A program made the translations under genes and the position numbers. A model generated the notes under the pieces. The model had not been told where the DNA came from. It did no database searches and saw only the letters and a program-made list of their open reading frames with translations. A stretch of DNA of 64,000 nucleotides from Hyphomicrobiales bacterium (GTDB lineage Bacteria > Pseudomonadota > Alphaproteobacteria > Rhizobiales > Rhizobiaceae). The stretch covers positions 205,490 to 269,489 of the forward strand of contig UEIF01000004.1 in assembly GCA_900468805.1 (NCBI GenBank). The letters run 5' to 3'. Positions 63,773 to 64,000 of the stretch are shown here, one piece after another (position 1 is the first letter of the stretch; each line of letters starts with the position of its first letter).

Positions 63773-64000
63773 ATGGCGAAAGGGCCCGCTCCGCAGGCTG
63801 GCGATGACGAACTGCCTTTCGACACGGACGACGATCTCGTCGCAGACGAACGGGCGTTTTTCGGACAGCCGTCAAAGGCTGCAGCTCCCGCCAAAAAAAC
63901 CGCCCTGCCCGTCAAGGAAGAGCATTATCACGGCCATCGCGAGAGGCTGCGTAACCGCTTCCGCGAACATGGCGATACGGCGCTTGCCGATTATGAAATC
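63773..64000 (+). CDS. radC: DNA repair protein RadC (UPF0758), N-terminal part
   Basis: The first 76 codons of a gene truncated by the window edge. The start [20 protein letters not shown] is a variable acidic leader, followed by [27 protein letters not shown], the conserved N-terminal HhH-like region of RadC/JAB-domain proteins. The catalytic JAB domain would lie beyond the window. It follows map by 9 bp, a common rhizobial order. Confidence 0.88.
   Translation, partial: MAKGPAPQAGDDELPFDTDDDLVADERAFFGQPSKAAAPAKKTALPVKEEHYHGHRERLRNRFREHGDTALADYEI

Overview
The window looks like chromosomal DNA of a fast-growing Rhizobium, close to R. leguminosarum, R. etli or R. tropici. The evidence is the high-GC coding, a complete aapJQMP general amino acid ABC operon, an EipB-type envelope protein, a PHB synthase and a phasin, class-specific small families (DUF3126, DUF992, DUF2155, DUF6105), three nuclear-type accessory subunits of complex I, and typical rhizobial intergenic palindromes. 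I see no transposase, phage gene, plasmid replication gene or CRISPR array. The window begins just inside frr and ends inside radC.

Layout. 1-2.8 kb: the translation cluster rpsB-tsf-pyrH-(frr), minus strand. 3.0-7.4 kb: a tightly coupled four-gene minus-strand operon: TelA-like protein, lipoprotein with a substrate-binding domain fused to a vWA domain, XpaC-like membrane protein, and a second substrate-binding protein. This is the most unusual system here. 7.6-12 kb: EipB, then plus-strand ridA-GDPD-FemAB-HIT-Dabb. 12-15.5 kb: clpS-clpA and a phasin. 15.7-20.6 kb: DUF3126, cysE, an alpha/beta hydrolase, an NDUFS6-type zinc protein, an FAD monooxygenase and metC. 21-25.3 kb: aapJQMP. 25.4-32.6 kb: secreted hypothetical proteins, NDUFS4, five tRNA genes (Arg, Pro and three Glu), a two-domain cold-shock protein coupled to DUF192, gloA and an M15 peptidase.

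32.8-41.6 kb: TMEM43 family, recJ, hom, a class I aminotransferase, a SHOCT-like lipoprotein and phaC. 41.8-47.1 kb: a DUF2778 (Tlde1-type) envelope protein, a 295-bp MITE-like element with 33-bp perfect terminal inverted repeats, a LysR regulator divergent from a HAD-aldolase pair, and an aminotransferase. 47.3-53.3 kb: a DsbA-like protein, aroQ-accB-accC-aat, DUF2167, DUF2155 and NDUFA12. 53.4-60 kb: two GNATs, gatB, a third GNAT, a YjhX/TopAI-type toxin homologue, a decayed slipin gene and gatC-gatA. 60-64 kb: UPF0173 hydrolase, ruvX, two small membrane proteins, a TetR regulator, map and the start of radC.

Themes. Amidotransferase subunits GatABC lie in one neighbourhood, but gatB is cut off from gatCA by a small variable islet. 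PHB metabolism is represented by phasin and PhaC, respiration by three dispersed complex I accessory subunits, and methionine/sulfur and aspartate-family amino acid metabolism by cysE, metC, hom and aminotransferases. Gene starts were chosen by Shine-Dalgarno position, stop/start overlap and family length. Functions rest on recognisable motifs and family resemblance read by eye; no database search was run.
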